Below, piece by piece: positions 4,948 to 7,996 of a stretch of DNA of 7,996 nt. Numbering within the stretch: position 1 is the first letter of the stretch; each line of letters starts with the position of its first letter. The notes beneath the pieces were generated by a model, which worked only from the letters and a program-made list of their open reading frames with translations, had not been told where the DNA came from and made no database searches. Source of the stretch: DASZFV01 sp036494575 (GTDB lineage: Bacteria > Myxococcota_A > Polyangia > Fen-1088); assembly GCA_036494575.1 (NCBI GenBank), contig DASXOE010000071.1, positions 1-7,996 of the forward strand, in the 5' to 3' direction. Position numbers and translations under genes: made by a program.

Positions 4948-7900
4948 TTACTGCGAGCCCGCCGTAGGATCCTTGACGTCCGCTCCGTTGATGAAGACGA
5001 GCTTGCCGTCGCTCGACGACACGAGGTACTGCGCGGTGTTCGAGTTGTACGACACCGAGGACACGGTGCCGGCGCTCGTGACGAAGAAGCGCTTGAAGAC
5101 CGCGGGCGTGTTCGAGCCGTTGTTCCGATCGATGAAGTACACGTACCCGTCGTTCGCGCCGATGGCGATGACGCCGCCGCCGTGGCGATATATCGGGCTC
5201 GACGACAGCTTGACCGACGACGACAGGACGAACGGGAACCCGGCGTTGAGGCTGGCGCCCGCGCTCGTCACGGCGTAGACGTTGCCGCCGTCGTCGCCGA
5301 AGTACGCGTCGTTGGTGTTGTAGTCGACCCAGGGCGCGTCCTTGATCGCCTTCGCCGCCGCCGTGACGTAGGGCGCGCCAGTCACGTTCGTGAAGCCGCC
5401 CACGGCGAAGTTGGCGGCGTCGAGGACGTACATCTTGCCGCCGTCGGTGACCGCGTAAGCGCGGTCGTTCGTGAGCACGATGGAGTCGTTGACGTTGCTC
5501 GTCGGCCCGCTGAAGCTCGCATTGACCGCGCCCGTCGTCATGTTGATGCGGTAGACGTAGGCTTGGCCCGAAACCGCGGTCGATCCCAGGAACACGTACG
5601 TCGAGCCGCCGTAGACCTTCCACGAAGGCGTCGTCGTCACGGCGCTCATGGAGCCGATGTTCTTCTGGAGCGTGCCCTCGTTCGCCCCGCCGGCTACCTG
5701 GACGCCGAAGACCTTCGTGGCCGCCGCGCCGTCGGTGCCGCCGAAGTAGAGGTTGGTGCCGTCCTCGACGAGCGGCGACGAGATCGTCGCCACGCTCGAG
5801 CTCGTGAAGTCGGACGACCACGGCCCCGAGGCCGGGCGCGCGAAGCCCGAGCCGGTGTCGATGAGCTTGATGACGTGGCCCGCCGACGTCCCGATATAGA
5901 CCACGCGGACGTCCGTGTCGGTCTGGTCGCCGTCGCCGTTCGCGTCGATGCCGGCCTTGGTCTCGTTGATGGCGTCGAAGAAGGGCGTGCCGACGATGTC
6001 GCCGCTCGTCTGCGGCACCGAGTAAGAGTACTTCGCCGAGCCGTCGTTGTTGCGCAGCCACAGGACGTCGGCCGAGCTGGCGCCCGCCGTGTCCTTGAAG
6101 GCCGCGTAGATGCCGTAGAAGGTGAACGTGTTCCAGTCGAAAGCCGGCAGCGGGAAGCCAACGGCGATGCCGGTCGTGTCCGTGGGACTGGCGCTCGCCC
6201 ACTCGATGACGGAGCCGAAGCGGGGGCTCGCCGCGTTGTCGGCGACGTTGTCGTGATTGCTGTCAGCGTCGAGGTCGTAGCTGTCCCCGGCCCGCGCGCC
6301 GTTGATCGTCGTGCTCTGGTACTCGAAGATGGCGCGCACGCCCGTGCTGCCGCTCACGCCGTTCAGCGTGACGTTGTACTGCGCCGTGGCGTCGAAGTAG
6401 CAGCCGTCCACGACGAGCACGGAGTTCGACTTCGTGATGACGAGGTGAGTCCCGCTCGACGTGCCGCCCGCGGCGTTGTTCGTGAACTTGAGCTTCTCGA
6501 GCCGCGTGTAGGTCGCGCCGTCGACGATCTGCACGCCGGCCGTGCTCACGTGGTCGAACTGGAGCCCGCTGACGTTGAGGACCGAGGTGCCCGTGAACTG
6601 CATCACGAAGCCCTGGTTCGTCGTGCAGGTCGGGCAGTCGATCCGGGGCAGCGTCGCGCCCATGACCGCGGACGTGATCGTTCCGGCCACCGAGAGCGTC
6701 TTCGCCGAGGCCGTCGCGAGCTCGCCGCCGTTCGCGGGGAACGCCAGCGTCATGCCCGCCGAGAAGGTCGCGCCCTGCGCGAGGGTCCAGCGGCCAGTCG
6801 TGCCGGCGCTGCCGACCGTGAACGTGCCGGCCGTGAGCGTGGGCGCCGCGGCGAACGTGCCGCTGCCGGCGCCGCCATTGAACGTGCTCGTGCCCGTCAT
6901 CGTGACGGCGCCCGAGAACGCCACGGACGGGGCGCTCTGCGCGTTGAACGCGCCCACGAGCGCGAGCGCGCTCGAGAACGTCGTCGACGACGTGCCACCG
7001 TTGAACGTCCCGGTCGCGCTGATCGTGACGCCGCCGCTGAAGCTGACCGGGCCGCTGCCGGCGTTGAGCGTGCCATCGAGCGTCATGGCGCTCGTGCTCG
7101 CGAAGGCGAACCCGGCCGAGCCGAGGGCCAGCGTGCCGCCCGAGCCGACGGCGACGAGCATGTCGCCGTTCGCGTTGCCGCCGCCCTTGCGAGAGCTCGT
7201 CATCGAGGCGGTGCCGAGGCTCATCGTCGCGCTGCCGCTCACCGTGAGGACGCCCGCGAAGGTCTCGGTGCCGGTCGAGCCATTGAACGTCGCGGCGCCG
7301 CTCAGCGTCGTCGTCGCGCCGCTCGCGCTGGAGTCGCCCGTGACGTTCACGACCGCCGTCGCGGACGACGTGTTGAACGTGCCGCCCGTCATCGCGAAAG
7401 CGTCGCTGCCCGGGTCGATGCCGGACCCGACGGTGAGCTGCGCGCCGTTCAGGTTGACCGTTCCACCCGACTGCGTGAAGAGGCCCGCCAGTGAGACGTC
7501 GGGGTTCGCCGCGCCGTTCGTGAAGTTGAGCGTCCCCGACGCCACCGTGACGGTCCCGGTCACCGAAGGCGCGCTCGTTCCGAGCGTGACCGTGGAGCCG
7601 GACACCGTGAGGCCGGCGCCGAGGGTCAGCGCGCCGCTGCCGAAGGTCACGGTGCCGCCCGACAGCGTCGCGAGGCCGCTGTTGTTGGTGCTCACGGCGC
7701 TCGAGCCGGCGTTGAACGCGCCGCCCGACACGGTGAGCGAGCGCAGGGCGATGGCCGCGCCGTTGCCCGTGAACGTGCCGCCCGAGATCACGAGGTCGCC
7801 GTCGTAGGTGCCGCTGGCGTTCGTCGTGACCGTCAGCGATGACCCGCCGCTGACGAACGTACCACCTGAGAGCATGAACGCGCCCGAGAGCGAGAGGTCC

Positions 7901-7996
7901 TGCGCGGCCTGCGTCATCGTGCCCGTGTACCCAGACTGCACGGTGATCTGATTGACGCGCGTCGCGGTCCCCGAGAGCGGGCTCAGCGTGCAGTCG
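4948..7996 (-). CDS. Giant secreted/surface protein: beta-helix repeats plus C-terminal seven-bladed PQQ-like propeller (N-terminus missing)
   Basis: At least 1015 residues, with the frame open to the window edge, so the start and any signal peptide are outside. The GTG at 7941 is internal; residue numbers here count from it. Residues 1-430 are Gly/Ser/Thr/Ala-rich with recurring SGGTF, SGGTV and TFNGG units about 20 residues apart, as in right-handed beta-helices of adhesins. Residues 431-560 look like a second beta-helix section (LNVSGLQFDHVST, LEKLKFTNN, VDGCYFDAT), preceded by CPTC (436-439). Two Asp-rich loops, DLDADSNHDNVAD (556-568) and DANGDGDQTDTD (666-677), resemble calcium sites. 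Residues about 648-990 form a PQQ/BamB-like beta-propeller with seven visible blades. No C-terminal beta-barrel or sorting motif is present, so it is not a classical autotransporter. Very little Cys and no membrane helix fit an extracellular protein, perhaps for adhesion or binding. Function and ligand are unknown. Confidence 0.88.
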   Translation of the reverse strand, partial: DCTLSPLSGTATRVNQITVQSGYTGTMTQAAQDLSLSGAFMLSGGTFVSGGSSLTVTTNASGTYDGDLVISGGTFTGNGAAIALRSLTVSGGAFNAGSSAVSTNNSGLATLSGGTVTFGSGALTLGAGLTVSGSTVTLGTSAPSVTGTVTVASGTLNFTNGAANPDVSLAGLFTQSGGTVNLNGAQLTVGSGIDPGSDAFAMTGGTFNTSSATAVVNVTGDSSASGATTTLSGAATFNGSTGTETFAGVLTVSGSATMSLGTASMTSSRKGGGNANGDMLVAVGSGGTLALGSAGFAFASTSAMTLDGTLNAGSGPVSFSGGVTISATGTFNGGTSSTTFSSALALVGAFNAQSAPSVAFSGAVTMTGTSTFNGGAGSGTFAAAPTLTAGTFTVGSAGTTGRWTLAQGATFSAGMTLAFPANGGELATASAKTLSVAGTITSAVMGATLPRIDCPTCTTNQGFVMQFTGTSVLNVSGLQFDHVSTAGVQIVDGATYTRLEKLKFTNNAAGGTSSGTHLVITKSNSVLVVDGCYFDATAQYNVTLNGVSGSTGVRAIFEYQSTTINGARAGDSYDLDADSNHDNVADNAASPRFGSVIEWASASPTDTTGIAVGFPLPAFDWNTFTFYGIYAAFKDTAGASSADVLWLRNNDGSAKYSYSVPQTSGDIVGTPFFDAINETKAGIDANGDGDQTDTDVRVVYIGTSAGHVIKLIDTGSGFARPASGPWSSDFTSSSVATISSPLVEDGTNLYFGGTDGAAATKVFGVQVAGGANEGTLQKNIGSMSAVTTTPSWKVYGGSTYVFLGSTAVSGQAYVYRINMTTGAVNASFSGPTSNVNDSIVLTNDRAYAVTDGGKMYVLDAANFAVGGFTNVTGAPYVTAAAKAIKDAPWVDYNTNDAYFGDDGGNVYAVTSAGASLNAGFPFVLSSSVKLSSSPIYRHGGGVIAIGANDGYVYFIDRNNGSNTPAVFKRFFVTSAGTVSSVSYNSNTAQYLVSSSDGKLVFINGADVKDPTAGSQ
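4987..5904 (-). repeat. Seven beta-propeller blade repeats within the surface protein
   Basis: Seven strand signatures of PQQ-like type recur, counted from the GTG at 7941: VYIGTSAGHVIKLI (681-694), LYFGGTDGAAATKVFGV (731-747), TYVFLGSTAVSGQAYVYRI (781-799), AYAVTDGGKMYVLDA (828-842), AYFGDDGGNVYAVT (879-892), IAIGANDGYVYFIDRN (925-940) and YLVSSSDGKLVFING (972-986). The spacing is about 46-51 residues throughout, the size of one propeller blade. The repeats are diverged at DNA level, so this is an old structural repeat and not a recent duplication. Confidence 0.7.
6868..7869 (-). repeat. Gly/Ser/Thr-rich beta-helix rungs within the surface protein
   Basis: Short units of the form (S/T)GG(T/A)(F/V) occur at residues 25, 53, 72, 94, 158 and 185 counted from the GTG at 7941. 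TFN/TLN/AFN-type turns occur near 188, 218, 291, 312, 331 and 353. In the best-ordered part the spacing is 19-22 residues, matching one turn of a right-handed beta-helix. At DNA level the motif TTGAACG on the + strand recurs at about 6878, 6944, 7001, 7283, 7373 and 7712, showing partly conserved repeat DNA. Confidence 0.65.

Noticed and set aside
4886..6202. A 438-codon minus-strand frame overlapping the propeller region
   Set aside because: Its product is Arg/His/Gly-rich without domains and is a shifted reading of the propeller codons.
5182..7494. A 770-codon open frame on the + strand across the large surface-protein gene
   Set aside because: It lies antisense to a well-supported protein, is dominated by Arg, Ala, Gly, Val and Asp, and shows no recognisable domain. 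Long antisense frames are expected where third positions are almost all G or C.

Overview
The window is very GC-rich, with strong G/C preference at third codon positions. It carries a zinc-type anti-sigma factor, a Tat-exported phosphoesterase, a lipoprotein peroxiredoxin and a giant beta-helix/beta-propeller surface protein. Together these suggest a large-genome Gram-negative bacterium, most likely Myxococcota (the former deltaproteobacterial myxobacteria). That assignment rests on composition and protein style, not on a marker gene.

Left part (1-2373, + strand): an ECF sigma factor (5' end cut by the window edge), its membrane-bound ZAS-type anti-sigma factor two bases later, and a Tat-exported calcineurin-like metallophosphoesterase. 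The 52-base gap before the phosphoesterase holds a good ECF-style promoter (GGAAC-N17-CGTT) and a strong AGGAGG ribosome binding site. The simplest reading is a cell-surface signalling unit in which the released sigma factor drives the exported enzyme.

Middle (2417-4827): a Bcp-type peroxiredoxin with a lipoprotein signal lies on the minus strand, convergent with the phosphoesterase. Divergent from it is a DUF2127-type four-helix membrane protein. Downstream of that gene, on the minus strand, about 35 codons still read as the C-terminal end of a response-regulator receiver domain with no intact gene attached, apparently a decayed remnant. Next comes a probable promoter, a possible 47-residue membrane peptide, and, 3 bases later, a protein with an N-terminal helical domain of unknown function, a Pro-rich linker and an Ala/Glu/Arg coiled coil.

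Right part (4948-7996, minus strand): more than 1000 residues of a very large secreted or surface protein, cut at its N-terminus by the window edge. It has Gly/Ser/Thr-rich beta-helix rungs, a second beta-helix-like section with a CxxC, two Asp-rich putative calcium loops, and a C-terminal PQQ-like propeller in which seven blades can be counted.

No RNA genes, CRISPR arrays, insertion sequences or convincing intrinsic terminators were seen. No clearly new multi-gene system is evident. The points most worth a second look are the ECF-promoter/phosphoesterase link, the receiver-domain remnant and the architecture of the large surface protein.
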